Of a stretch of 64,000 nucleotides of DNA, positions 1 through 12,949 are shown one piece after another (position 1 is the stretch's first letter; the number at the start of each line of letters is the position of its first letter). The notes below the pieces were generated by a model. It saw only the letters and a program-made list of their open reading frames with translations, searched no databases and was not told where the DNA came from. Source of the stretch: Strongyloides papillosus. Taxonomy: Eukaryota > Nematoda > Chromadorea > Rhabditida > Strongyloididae. The position numbers and the translations under genes were made by a program. The stretch spans positions 150,006-214,005 of the forward strand of contig SRSI01000045.1 of assembly GCA_005656395.1 (NCBI GenBank), given 5' to 3'.

Positions 1-107
1 AAAGTGTTAAATAAATTTAAAGGAAATTTCAACATCATATAGTGATAAACTAAAAATTTTTATTTTAGAAAAATCACAAAAGCATAGGTATTCAATTAAA
101 GAATAGT

Positions 108-1312
108 ATGATGTCTTTACAAGTGTACTTCATTGCTGCAGTTTTAGCTTTAGTACAATTATTAATTTATTCTAAAGGACAACACAACAATAACCTATTT
201 CCTAATATTATTGAAGATTTTTATGAAAGGAAATATTATGATAGCTTAAAAATTAATTCAAGATCTGACATTATTGCTGTAAAATGTCCATATGTTGGTT
301 ATCTCCACAATTCTGATAATGAAAAGTTTATTAGTAACATGAGTGCTAACACATTATATGAACCAAAATCTTATGCATAGGTTGTATGGAAACTTTTAAT
401 AAGAGATTCTCATAGTGAAGTCAATTATTTTCATTGTGGTTATATTGATGATTATGATATTAGTCCAATTGAAAAAACTACATTTTTTGACACAGTAATT
501 ATGGATTGGAATTACAAGATTACTTGGAAAAACGCTTTAAATCTTGAAAAGTTAGAAATTGAAGAAACAGAATATACATTCAACGAATCAATTCCGTTTA
601 CTTGGGACTTGTCTAAAGAAGATGTGATAATTTTAAACAATTAGGAGAAAGCGAGCACCGGAAATTAACTTATCGAAGAAAAAAAGGACATCAGCTGATC
701 AATTGTTTTATTTCTTTAAAAAGCCTAATGAAGAAGATAAAGAAATTATTCAGGTACCATGTCTTATATTGAATGCAACCAATGTTTCCCCTCAGATAAC
801 AATATTAGGCTTTGAAAATATAACGAAAATGTATAAAAAACAGGAAATATTAGCTTTTAAATTAGATGAAGATAAGAAGATAACATTTGATATAAGGCTT
901 AATCTTCAAATTGGTGGAAGGAGCTTTGATTACTACAATATGGGTAACTTCTCAATCACAAGGATGTTGAATTTTCAAGACACAATTGACTATGCTCTAA
1001 TGTATCCAGATTATTCTGATTCAAAATTCACCATCTTTGGATATCAATTAGTCAAACTGGAGTACTACTTTACGGATGAGGAAAATGAAATACCCAGATC
1101 AAGACTCTCATTTTTCGAATCTAAGGAAGATAACTTATAACTTGAAGAGCCGATATACCGATACTACGGCCATGATAAACGGCTCCAACCAAATTGCACA
1201 ATAGATAGGATGCCTTATGCTCTCTTTATAGAAATTTTTTTATAATGGAGAAAAGGGCGAATTTGATGATCCAGAATATTCTAATTCCACAAATGGTTGT
1301 ACTTTAGAATAG
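108..1312 (+). pseudogene. Decayed gene for a secreted protein of unknown family
   Basis: The reading starts at ATG 108 with a hydrophobic signal-like segment (about residues 4-24) followed by a hydrophilic, Asn/Tyr-rich protein. The frame is open to a TAG at 378-380 and then continues in the same frame with coherent coding (residues such as VVWKLLIRD) to about 641. A one-base shift there leads into a basic RRKRAPE stretch and the frame that runs through 703-1137. A TAA at 1138-1140 is again followed by in-frame coding with Cys and Tyr residues to about 1240, and one more shift is needed to reach a TAG at 1310-1312. Seen: at least two nonsense changes and two frameshifts in one otherwise continuous protein of about 400 residues. 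I do not recognise the family. Single-exon structure is assumed because no good GT/AG pair removes the breaks. Confidence 0.6.
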
Positions 1313-3432
<2,120 letters not shown>

Positions 3433-3593
3433 TCAAAATTCCCGACACAAAATCCCTTGAAAACCCTCCCCAAAAAGAATACAAATGATAGGACAAAAAA
3501 CCATTTCATAGTTTATTACAGAAACAAAATAAATACAATAAATATACAAAAATTATTAAAACTTATCAAAATTAAAAGATTCATACAATGGAC

Positions 3594-4438
3594 TCAAAAA
3601 CCAAATAAAGCATTTTCATCGATTCGCGAGCACTCATCCTTGAATTTAGGAGGAATATCATCTGGATGAATTGGTACAACATTCTTACTTGTTAACTGTA
3701 CCAAGTAATACTTCTCCCTCATCAAGTTGTACTGAGCCCCAAGAACACCAAGGATATTTGCCTCAGAATACCTCGTTCCCTTTTTAGCACTTTTCATGAG
3801 TCTATCGAGGTGGCAATTGCCATTTTCACTAAGCTTTCTTTTTCTACTGCCAGTACTTTGTCTCCTTTGGGAGTTGACTGTCTTTAGTACTCTTATTTGG
3901 CCAGTAGATCGTGGTCGTTGAGAAGCAGACAAAACAAATCTAGGTGGAGGAATTGTGGCAGTTTTTGCTTTTTCAAGTATTTCTAAAAAATAAATTATTA
4001 ATTACACTTTAGGTTGATGGAAACCTACCCTCGTTGATCTTGTCTATAATTCTTTGAGGGTCATCATCTTGCTTAACCCATATATATTTCGGACCATACT
4101 TATTGAACCCATATTCATCAACAGCTCTTGGTTTGTCCCTCTTAACCTTTTTAGGTTTCTCCTCATCAGCACTGTAGTCTTTAGTCTCCGAAAAAGGTAC
4201 TCCTTTGCTGATGCTTTCCTCATACCTCTTGACAAATGACTGTTTCTGAAAAACAAGTATAATTTCTAAGACACTTACAACTTACAATATTACTTTCAGG
4301 TTCCCATGTTGCCTCATCCAAGGACAGTCCTTTCCACTTAACTCTGTAGAGAGTTTTGCAATCCTTGATACTTTTACCGAGAATACTCTCCATAATACGT
4401 TCCTCTGAAGGAGAAGGATTTTTAGGTGTTCTAGCCAT
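3594..4438 (-). CDS. HP1-like chromodomain / chromo-shadow protein
   Basis: Three exons on the minus strand, 4286-4438, 4029-4245 and 3594-3982, join in frame to a protein of 252 residues. The introns are 40 and 46 bp with GTAAGT and GTAGGT donors and CAG and TAG acceptors. The N-terminal chromodomain (about residues 13-60) shows the aromatic-cage pattern of the family (YRVKWKG and TWEPESNI). A Lys/Arg-rich hinge follows. The last 60 residues (ILGVLGAQ, YYLVQLTSKN, VVPIHP) look like a divergent chromo-shadow domain, the dimerisation module of HP1 proteins. Known for the family: reading methylated H3K9 and keeping heterochromatin silent. That is a fitting host defence in this transposon-dense locus, though the proximity may be chance. 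The domain and exon calls are firm; the paralogue is not assigned. Confidence 0.88.
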
Positions 4439-4451
4439 ATTTAAATATACA

Positions 4452-4462
4452 CTAAAAACAAC
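4452..4462 (-). promoter_or_regulatory. Possible trans-splice acceptor of the chromodomain gene
   Basis: A TTGTTTTTAG sequence ends 13 nt before the ATG, in the position and form of a nematode splice acceptor with no donor required upstream. Spliced-leader addition is an inference from nematode biology; the sequence shows only the acceptor-like motif. Confidence 0.35.
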
Positions 4463-5828
4463 ATTATATAATTAATTAAGAGAAAAAAAATAAGAAACTA
4501 AATTTTGGAAGACATATCAACACGCACGCAATCACAAAAGATGTAAGAGCTAAAACAAAAACAAGTATTTTAAAATTATCTGGAGAAATAATACCACCAA
4601 CTCTTATCATAGTGAACACAACATTCGTTCCACAAAAGAGACTTTTTTACTAGCGGAATTAAATATAAATAAAGTATAGTTTTAAAACAATTCTTTTGGT
4701 GTAAAAAGATAAATTTTTGAAAGCGTGTTATACTCAAAACAGAAAAAATACAATGAAATACCCGCCCAATTCATTGTCTATGTTTCAAAAGAAAGAAGAA
4801 TTGCGTCAACTTTACACCAATTAATTTTATATTATATCCCAAGGTGTAGGTGTATGAGAGAATAATGGATACACAAATATAGATTTTGTCTTGCCATGCA
4901 TGAGAGAAAGGAAATATTATGCGAAAAAAGGTGTTATTGAATTTTGTGAACAACCTAAGATCAGTTTTGATTTCGCAAACGATAATTAAAATCGAAATTT
5001 AAAGTTCTTTTATTGTTCATGTTTCACGGTAATTAAGGCCAAAGTGATAAGGTGTTCTTTCGTTCCATATTAGTTATAGATGAAAATCGTTTTTACTCTC
5101 CTTTCAATTGTTTTTTAATTGTAACTATAGGAGTCATGAATTTTGACTCTCAAACAACATAGAAGATGATATAGCACATGAATTAGCCCATCAAAATTGA
5201 TAACTGATTTTGTCAAAGCTAAAAAATATCTCGGCTCTTGACAGTATTGGTTCACAGAGTATCATTTATGCATTTAGTTAACTAAATGTTTAAGTCAATT
5301 AATACATCACTTTGCATATCACTTATTTTACAATAATCTTATCACTTGGTATGTTACGGTGCCCCATTATGAGAATCTTTACTCCAAAAAACCCAAAGGC
5401 AAACATATTTTTTCTATAAATATCATCGTTGTCATTTCATTTTTTTATACTGTAGATTTTGTGTAGTTTTGCTCTTGATTTTTTCCGCTGTTGTATTTTA
5501 TAGTAATTATAATTAATTTCAGTTATACTTCTTACAAACATAGATGGAAGATTCAAATAAAAATGAAAATATCCTGACAATCCCAAATTGTCTTGGAAGG
5601 GGTAAATTTTAATTTTATTCATCAAATTATCTAGAAATTTTCATCACATTTTAGGCTACCATCGTTTGTCCTGTCTCGACGTTACCGGAAGTCGACGTAA
5701 TTATCTCCGAATTGTCAGGAGAACATTGTACTCCAGATATATGGCACGATTTTGCCATAGCATACTATTGTCTGAAGGGATCCGCGAGATCATTATCATA
5801 TTAGTCAGATTTATTTTGTATATATATA
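4463..5828. other. Intergenic region, no gene supported
   Basis: About 1.4 kb of AT-rich DNA. The stretch 5654-5815 is less AT-rich and holds a 71-codon frame without an ATG near its start, which could be the remnant of an old gene, but nothing in it is recognisable. Confidence 0.4.
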
Positions 5829-6748
5829 TTGGGTTGGTGCATAATTATTGCGGCAATTTTTATCAACATTTTTCTTCTTAAAAAATTAACATTTTTTAAA
5901 ATTTTTTTTCACAAAAATAATCATCACATTCCAATTGTTGAGATGTGAATTGAAAATTATATCCATATTAGCTATTTATATTCTGGCACTTTGAGAAAGA
6001 TTGGGATGAAAAACAGTAATTTCGCGATCTAAACGAATTTAAGTGAAGGAATAATCAACAAAAGCCGAGTTGAAAGATGGTTGAGAAATTCAAATTCGGT
6101 AATTCAAATTGAATTTTCCTTTAATTTGGCTTTTGTTAATTGCTTTTTCTTCAAGAAAGTTTATTGAGATCGCGAAATAATTGTGCTACCTTCCGCTTTT
6201 CTTGAAGTACTAGAGCATAATTAATGCGGCATTTTTTTGTGAATTTTTTTTTCTTAAAAAATTGTCGTTTTTTTAATTTAATTTTTTATAAAAATATTTC
6301 TTACATTTCAAATATTGAGATGCAAATCGAAAATTATACCCATATTCATCGTATCATGCACAAACACTTTGAGAAAGGTTAGAAAGCAGCACAGTCATTT
6401 TGCAATCTTAACAAACTTATTGGCAAAAAAACTATCAACAAATGCCTAATTTAAAGAAAACTTTAATTAAAATTACCAAATTCTAATTTCCTGGACAATC
6501 TCCCAACATGATTTTTGCTGATTATTCTTTCACAAAAAGTTCGTTTAGATCGCGAAATTACTATTTTTCATCCCAATCTTTCTCGAAGCGCCAGAGCATG
6601 ATATGGCGAATATGAATACAATTTTCAATCTGCATCCCACTAATTGGAATGTAAGGATTATTTTTATGGAAAAAAATCTAACAAATGTCAATTTTAAAAG
6701 AAGAAAAAGTTTGCGGAAAAATGCCGCAATAATTATGCACCAACCCAA
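5829..6748. mobile_element. Fold-back mariner derivative made of 5'-end copies
   Basis: The ends are a mariner-type inverted repeat (TTGGGTTGGTGCATAATTAT, then TGCGG) at 5829 and its complement ending at 6748, flanked by TA on both sides. Inside are three partial copies of the mariner transposase N-terminus. One is at about 5945-6100 (plus), one at 6310-6450 (plus) and one inverted at 6500-6650. The 6310 copy translates as MQIENYTHIHRIM, then HFEKG and NLNKLIGKKTINK. No catalytic D,D34D region is present, so the element cannot encode a transposase. Confidence 0.8.
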
Positions 6749-6904
6749 TAATTTTTTTTATTTGTACTTTTAGTTGTTAATAATGATGTATATAATTTAT
6801 AATATTTACTAACATTTAATTAAATGTTTTTTGTGTAAAAATAAATTTTTTAATATTACAAAAATTTTGAATATGTTTTTTTTTGTATAAGAAGGGAAGT
6901 AGAA

Positions 6905-8175
6905 ATGCTTTTTTATATCTTCATTTATATGTTTGCTAAGTTAATTGTAATTGTCTTGATATTTTCACAAATACATGGTAACGATCTTGAAGCTGAGACT
7001 CCCCTTAGTGGAGCACAAAAAGAATTGGAGTTGGATAATATGTTTCGTGGATTGACTCTATCTAACCAGATAGGAGATACAACAAACTACACTCATAAAG
7101 AAACCATCGGAGGCCAAGGATACGTGGATGATTGTCTAAGTTTCGATCCTGTAAGTTTCATAATGCCGTAAATATATAATTATTTATAGATTTCTATTGA
7201 TATATCACTTAACGATATCAAAATGCACCTATTCTACTACAATTTCACCCAGTCACGGACAATACGTTACCAAATAAAGTGTTATTTAAAATCTTTAGTC
7301 TCTGCCAAAAGGATAAAAATACGGAGATAAAACTTGGTCCGTTAATACACAATGATTCTATCATTTATGATGGTGACTGTGAAAAGTTGAAAAGGGTTAT
7401 TGGCAAAAGCTCAAAAAATGAGATGTACTTTATAATTACTGGAACACCCAAAAAATGTGACAACTTTATTGGTCTGGGAATCTTTGTTATGCTAAATCTA
7501 ATGCCAAATGGGAGACCTTATCCTTTCAAAAACAACAATCAATTTAGAGAATTTAAAAAAGATATGATTTAACAAATCGAAAAGATTATGAATAAATACA
7601 TGGCAGACCTTAATTTAAAACTAGCAAATAACAAATTTACCTATCGGAAATTAGTTGAAGGTGATAATGAACCAGAACCGTTGTTAGAAAGAAGTCTGCA
7701 GGAAAATTTTTACATGTTCAGTATAAAATCACACTTTACCTCACTATCTGAAATCGTCGAAATGGAAAGGTATTATGATAACGAATAGTTGATGGAGAAT
7801 GATATAAAAAGGGCATTAAAATATTTGTTTAGTTTTGTGCTCAATCAATATAAGAAGAATATTGGGGTTGTTGATGATAAATCTTCGGAACCAACATTGA
7901 TTTCTCAGTCAGATTCTCTGGATAATGGAGAATATGAATCATGGATAGTGGATCACGCTATTTCGTTAATTCCAATTACCTTAATTCTTGGAGCTGTTAT
8001 TGCCTGTATGACATTCTTCATGCATAAGAGAAGTAATGATGCTTATAGGAAGAAGAAAAAAGCTATTTTCAATCAGGGTATACAAGTTTTACATGACATC
8101 AGAAAGGAAATGGATCAGGAAAGTGAAATGACTACAGACAGTGAGTCCGTTACTACTGAAACTTCCACTTATTAA
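6905..8175 (+). pseudogene. Broken gene for a type I membrane protein
   Basis: Exon 1 (6905-7150) encodes a hydrophobic signal segment (about residues 1-23) and an acidic ectodomain start. A 39 bp intron (7151-7189, GTAAGT...TATAG) follows. Exon 2 begins in frame, but coding switches frame near 7217-7225 at an AAAA run. The new frame is open to 8175 except for TAA at 7570-7572 and TAG at 7786-7788, both followed by coherent coding. The C-terminus has one membrane segment (residues like AISLIPITLILGAVIACMTF, about 7954-8015). A basic stop-transfer stretch and a Ser/Thr/Glu-rich cytoplasmic tail follow. The conceptual protein is about 420 residues. The family is unknown. One frameshift plus two stops suggests recent loss of function. 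Confidence 0.6.
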
Positions 8176-8486
8176 TTAGAATAATAAAAGTAATATATAT
8201 TTAATTTCTGTACTACAATCTCTTATGACATGACACACAATAAAGTTTTAAAAAACACCAAACTTCTAAAATTATTTTATTATCGAAATAAATCTTTGTC
8301 ATACTACAATAAAATCTATATACAAATTATTAAAAAGAAGATTTTTTTCCATATCATTTAAAATCTTTTAAAATATTACTAATAATAAACAAAACAAATC
8401 TTTTAAAAGCAGATTAAGTTGATCTGCAAACTTTTAAAACAAGTAACTTTACAAATATATACAATTTCTCCTAGAAAAATATCATT
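8176..8486. other. Short intergenic region between convergent genes
   Basis: About 310 bp, AT-rich, between the plus-strand membrane-protein gene and the minus-strand small ORFs. AATAAA signals occur on both strands (for example near 8240), as expected where two transcription units converge. Nothing else is seen. Confidence 0.4.
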
Positions 8487-8642
8487 TCATTGAATATTAC
8501 ACACAGGATTGTTTTCTCCTGGTGTTCTTGTTGTATAGTGAATGATGTTGCTAGAGACCTGTGACAAGAACTTCTCAGCCTTCTGAATATCCTCCTGATG
8601 TTTATAAATAACATCCTCAAATTGGAGACTGTTATATGACAT
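8487..8642 (-). CDS. Small ORF, 51 residues, second of a possible pair
   Basis: ATG 8640-8642 to TGA 8487-8489 on the minus strand gives a 51-residue hydrophilic protein (starts [10 protein letters not shown], ends NPVCNIQ). It is helical in composition over residues 5-35, with balanced codon use unlike random AT-rich frames. Its ATG follows the stop of the neighbouring ORF by 13 nt, and the bases directly before it read AATAAG, which would serve as a splice acceptor. It may be the downstream cistron of an SL1-type operon without spacer, or a second exon of the upstream ORF with another start. Product unknown. Confidence 0.45.
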   Translation of the reverse strand: MSYNSLQFEDVIYKHQEDIQKAEKFLSQVSSNIIHYTTRTPGENNPVCNIQ

Positions 8643-8655
8643 CTTATTTTCAAAG

Positions 8656-8838
8656 TTAATTTATGTCATCATCCGAATCCGATGAATCATTGAAACGTGA
8701 AGCCAGCTTATGGAATCCGGGCTCCTTTCCATCGACAATGTTTGAGGATATCTCCGAGAAACATTTAGATATCATACGCAGGCGTTTTCCAATTTCATTA
8801 CTATCTTTAATGATTCTTTGAATCCTTGGTTCTGGCAT
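8656..8838 (-). CDS. Small ORF, 60 residues, acidic C-terminus
   Basis: A 60-residue frame from ATG 8838 to TAA 8656 on the minus strand. It starts [18 protein letters not shown], continues with an amphipathic helix-like stretch and ends in SSDSDDDIN. Composition is that of a real protein rather than an AT-rich shadow. It is in a different frame from the 51-residue ORF downstream. I do not recognise the family; short coiled-coil subunits of vesicle-trafficking complexes have this size and shape, but no assignment is made. Confidence 0.45.
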   Translation of the reverse strand: MPEPRIQRIIKDSNEIGKRLRMISKCFSEISSNIVDGKEPGFHKLASRFNDSSDSDDDIN

Positions 8839-8879
8839 TTATGGTCCGAGAAAAAAAAATTTATAATTCACATGGTTAA

Positions 8880-9720
8880 TAGTGGCACATCATTTTGAAG
8901 GGGTTGATATTATTAAAAACTTTAAAAGTGACGCATTGATGATAGCATCACTCAAGTTATGGTGAAAGTATGGATTTCCGATTAGTTAGAAATCAGATAA
9001 TGTTCCATGTTGGAATAAAACAGTTGGAATGCTTGAAGAATTTAGTTATGATGTTAGCGCTTGTAATTCATATCGTCACAATGGTAGTATTGTGGCGGAG
9101 AATACAATTAGCAATCCTCAACATGCGATAGAGAAGATTTTTACTGATCAAAATAATTCGATTAACAAGCTAGTGAATTTGAAAAGTGCTGTCGAATAAT
9201 CAGTTATCTTCAATAACTTTATTGCTACATAAGAAAAAAGATCTAGTAAATTGTTTCTAGGTCAAAAGCTCAAGTAACTATCATATGTGGAAAAACATTC
9301 TTATAATGAGAAAAAATTAAACGCTTCAAGAGAAGTTAAGTTACTTTGTTTAAAAATGTTAAACAAGTAAAATCCCCATCAAATGATAAAAAAATAAGGA
9401 AAAATAAAAGTATAAAAATAATAGGAATTCAACTGTTTTAAATAATAAAATGTACAAAGCTGGTGATATGATTTTTACTTCTTTTATTGAAATAAACTCA
9501 AAACTAAATGGGAAGGTCCTTGTGTTATCAAAAAAATCCATGGCTCAATTTTTGTACTTGAGAGAACTATTAACAGAAAGAAATATGATAGACAGCCCAG
9601 AAATGTTATCTCAAGGAAGTTTTTCAGCTAAAAAAGTAATGGAACTAATTTATGGGATGATATGTGAAGGATATGCAAATAAACTAGTTAAAAGGGGTTG
9701 GAAAATACAACTAAATATAT
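8880..9720 (+). pseudogene. Ty3/gypsy integrase relic
   Basis: Coding fragments on the plus strand, broken by stops and shifts, follow the C-terminal half of a gypsy integrase. The order is a KYGFPIS stretch, KSDNVPCW in place of the SDNGP catalytic motif, SYRHNGSIVAEN with the catalytic Glu, then HAIEKI. A tail follows with YKAGD and, in a shifted frame, KTKWEGPCVIKK and INRKKYDRQ, typical of the integrase C-terminal SH3-like fold. No reverse transcriptase or LTR lies nearby. It is a different lineage from E1-E3 as far as can be judged. Confidence 0.6.
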
Positions 9721-9964
9721 TTTTAATGATTTTATTTTATAATTTAATCATTATTTGATTTCTTTACTTTTATAATCGATTTTGTTTAACATATGTTTTA
9801 TTTGTTGGTATCCGCGCCAGCAATAATATTTTTAATAACAAAATATTATAACATTTTTAACACAATATATCATGATTCTATTCTTGCAATTTTAATATAG
9901 ATATGTTTAATAAAGACTTTTAGAATAGTTATCTGTTTATTTTTACACGTTTGGTTTCCATAAT

Positions 9965-10475
9965 TAATAGTTGTATCACCATTAATATAGATGATGGCCC
10001 TATAAAGAAACTCTTTTGCTTGTTCTAAAGTATAGCTAGCATAAGAAGATGGAAAAAGCTAAATGTTCTACTACATCTTTCTGTATAATTCACATTACAT
10101 TTGTTGTAACACTTATAGGATTACCCTAAAAGAAATAAAATAATTTAAGATTTGTACAACTTACTAAAACGATTAGCAGTTATCCATATTCCAAATAATG
10201 TGAAATTACCAGTTTGATTAGTTACAGCCACATTTAATTTTATTTTTTCTGTTAGCTTTTTATTTTTTGTAAAGTTTTATTGTAACATTAGACGCTGACG
10301 TACCATTACAACTGACATTTTTTACAGCATAAAGATATTTTCGGCTACCATTTTTTTGCACTACTAATTTTCACAGATTTATTAAAATGTAAATTATATG
10401 CAAGGGAAATTATATCAGAAATAATTATCAAAAAGATATTCGATTTGATTCTTATATATTTAAAAGGATATATAA
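9965..10475 (-). pseudogene. Transthyretin-like (TTL) secreted protein, pseudogene F
   Basis: Minus strand, two exons (about 10165-10475 and 9965-10125) around a 39 bp intron (10126-10164, GTAAGT...TTTTAG). The order is a signal-like segment (NIFLIIISDIISLAYNL), then VKNVSCNGTSASNVTIKLY, the CxG-x3-NVxVKLY signature of nematode TTL proteins. A beta-rich TGNFTLFGIWITANRF stretch follows. In exon 2 comes a tail like the usual C-terminal strand (FLYRAIIYIN). Frameshifts occur at about 10270 and in exon 2 near 10050, and there is no clear start codon, so it is called decayed. It shows the ancestral motif best and supports calling the array genes A-E TTL-like. Confidence 0.55.
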
Positions 10476-11017
10476 AATATTTTAATTTTTTTATAGAAGA
10501 AATTAATAAAATGAAAAATTATATAGCGATTCTTGCAATATTTTAGCTTTATTTTAGAAATAACTAGAAATTTTATTAAAATTGGTAATTGAAATTTTAT
10601 TCATCATATTATATATTAATTCTATGATATAACAGAAAAACATAATTATTTCATAAATTAAATATCTATATACAATAAATATTATGATTTTAACAACATT
10701 AAATAGATTAAGAAAACATTTTCCATGATGTGTTTATAATAAGTACAAAATTCAATCATTTTTTATAAATATATAATGAATAACTTTTGAAATAAAAATC
10801 ACATTTGTAATGTGTGCTTTTATAATTATCATTCTTTCTTCATATTTAAACATGTTAAATATATTTTTACCTTTATATAGTTTTATTTATAACTTAAAAT
10901 ACGTACACGCTAGTAAAATACTACTATAATCTTAATTTTATTTAAGACAAGGAGGAAGATTTTTCAAATGTAGTATTTATTCAACAAAAATTTAAACTAA
11001 ATATAATATTTTTAAAT
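10476..11017. other. AT-rich spacer, no gene seen
   Basis: About 540 bp between the TTL pseudogene and the 11.0 kb LTR. Only AT-rich sequence with scattered stops is visible. Confidence 0.5.
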
Positions 11018-11270
11018 TGTAATCCAGATTGATCCTGGGGAACCCCGAAAGGGGTTCCAAATATAATAAATTACACTTGAGGTTTTATTCAAACTTTTAT
11101 TTAAGATAATTATATAATATAAAATAATATGTGTTGTCTGTTACAACATACACAAAAAGTAAAGTTAATTGTATATAGTTAAAAAGTATGTTCTTTATAT
11201 ATTGTGCCTCCTAGTTATGTCCTCCTCTTTCTCTGGTATTCCTTTGACTCATACTTCTCTGGGGTTTACA
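11018..11270 (-). repeat. 3' LTR of the 11.0-14.0 kb element
   Basis: On the minus strand it starts TGTAAACCCC and ends TGGATTACA. It carries a TATATAAAG box, two AATAAA signals and a perfect hairpin with an 8 bp stem (GGAACCCC/GGGGTTCC) around TTTC. No difference from the copy at 13794-14046 was seen. Confidence 0.9.
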
Positions 11271-11280
11271 TTCCCCTTAC
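11271..11280 (-). promoter_or_regulatory. Polypurine tract
   Basis: The minus strand reads GTAAGGGGAA immediately before the 3' LTR, the usual place for the plus-strand primer. It also confirms the minus orientation. Confidence 0.65.
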
Positions 11281-11903
11281 AAGCTTTTGAATTCCGATCA
11301 AAAGCTGAATATTCCATGATATGGTATTCTGTCAGTGATAAAGGATTAATTTTTATCATGATTGTATGACTAATAAGCTTGGTAATACGATTGAAAGATA
11401 TTAATAATTATAATTCATTAAATAGCATTAAGTTGTCTCCAGGATTGGAAAAACTGTAATAAAAAGTGAGTTAACACATGATTCTGTTATTTCTAGTGAA
11501 ACCAGCTTGTTATAAGTGTGCCGTTCAGATAGAAAATCAGTGGAGATGGAAGATAGGATGCCTGTGTCTATTGACTGGGCTTATTTTCTTTATAATAATA
11601 ATGGTATTTGTTATAAAGTTTTTGAAGTGTCGTCGTCGAAACCAGATGTTGATATTGGAGAAATTGTCGGACGTCTCCAGAAGGAGAAAAAAAAAGAGTA
11701 GGAGAATAAGAAAGATAAAGAGTAGAAAGTTAAAGAAGATAAGGATTTAATTTCATTATAGAAAATCAAAATGTTATAGCCATGTTTTGTTGAGTTCTTT
11801 TTATTGCATGTTGATGTTTATTTTCTTGTTGTCATGTCTCTAGTGTAATTTTGTTTTTGTTGTTATTGAGTGGAATTATGTCCATGTTTGATGACAAAAT
11901 TCC

Positions 11904-12110
11904 TATATAAATAGCTTGAGAAATGATGAAATTCTCATTTTAAGGACTAATCACTATTTTAAATTGTCTTCGCTGTCCAGTAGGTAAGTTTCATCATATT
12001 ATTATTATATTGTTATATTATATATTTTATTATAGCATTCAAACACCAATAAAATATTTTACTATTGTTAAATTTTGATGAAATAGTTGAATGTTGACAA
12101 GACAGGTAAG
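11904..12110 (+). promoter_or_regulatory. Antisense promoter-like TATA box with spliced leader exon
   Basis: TATATAAATAG at 11904-11914 is followed by a possible short first exon. Then come a GTAAGT donor at 11984, a TATAG acceptor at 12031-12035 (52 bp intron) and a second ACAG/GTAAGT donor at 12106. All are on the plus strand, opposite to the LTR element that contains them. No long frame follows, so this may be a non-coding or 5' untranslated structure. Confidence 0.35.
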
Positions 12111-12697
12111 TTGGTATAATTTAAGTAAAAAAATAATTATACAATTAAACATATCAGCAGTATAAGATTAACAAATGGGTAGGTTTATACAAAGCAAAAA
12201 TGTTAACAGTGTAAATACATTGTCTAGTATAAAAGTTTAAAAATATTATGCATATAATGATAATACAAAATAGTGAAGAAAAAAATAGAATTGTTAAACA
12301 ATATCTAATGAAAAAAACTTCAATGATGTTAAATAAGAGATATAAATAATCTCATTCAATAAAAAATACTTAAATGGTTGCTTGATCAGGGCAATCAAAT
12401 AAGATAACAATAATTAACAAAATGAGAGTAAAAATATTATTAGATGGTTTGAATATTGAATATATGTTATATAAAAAAGATAGATATAACGTATATTTAA
12501 ATAAATTGTATGTAAAAAGTGTAATTAATATAATAATATGATGTTTATATATATAAATTTTAATATGCCTTATTTAAAAGGATCATATGGTTTTTTTTCT
12601 TTTATATTTTTATGTTATATTATTTATTTTTTTCAAAGTTAAGAGGTACGTATTATTTTTTCGTAACCTTTATATATTTTTTTATCTTTAATTATGA

Positions 12698-12949
12698 TTT
12701 TTACGAGGTCGTCCTCGACCACGTTTAAGTAAGGGTTTGTCACTTACGATGTTTTCATTGGTCTTTGAAGGCGTGGTAAACTTTTTAGGTCTACCACCAT
12801 TTCTCTTGGGTTGATTATCTTCATTAATTATGGGGATTCGAATGTTTATTGGGGTTTCTGTAGTATCAGTAGCTGGAGAGCTTGTATTTTCTAGATGTTG
12901 TGATTGTTCTTGGATGATTTTTGGTGCTAGTTTCAATATTCTGTGTTAG
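12698..12949 (-). CDS. AT-hook protein exon inside the LTR element
   Basis: A minus-strand frame of about 83 codons is open from a stop at about 12950 to its own stop near 12688-12698 (the ends are approximate). It has no ATG, but an ACACAG acceptor-like sequence lies at its start, so it is probably a 3' exon. The protein is Pro/Thr-rich and ends in two AT-hooks, KRNGGRPKKF and KRGRGRPRKNHN, motifs that bind the minor groove of AT-rich DNA. Such a domain is not a normal part of gypsy or copia gag or pol. It may be captured host sequence. In a genome this AT-rich it might serve as a targeting or packaging factor; that role is a guess. Confidence 0.5.

Noticed and set aside
5666..5881. 71-codon plus-strand ORF
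   Set aside because: It has no ATG at its start, runs into the mariner end and shows no recognisable motif.
11478..11750. Plus-strand 90-codon ORF with a membrane-like segment and a basic tail
   Set aside because: Another frame (11516-11701) is equally open over the same DNA. The Lys/Arg tail is a purine-run artefact, and neither frame has support.
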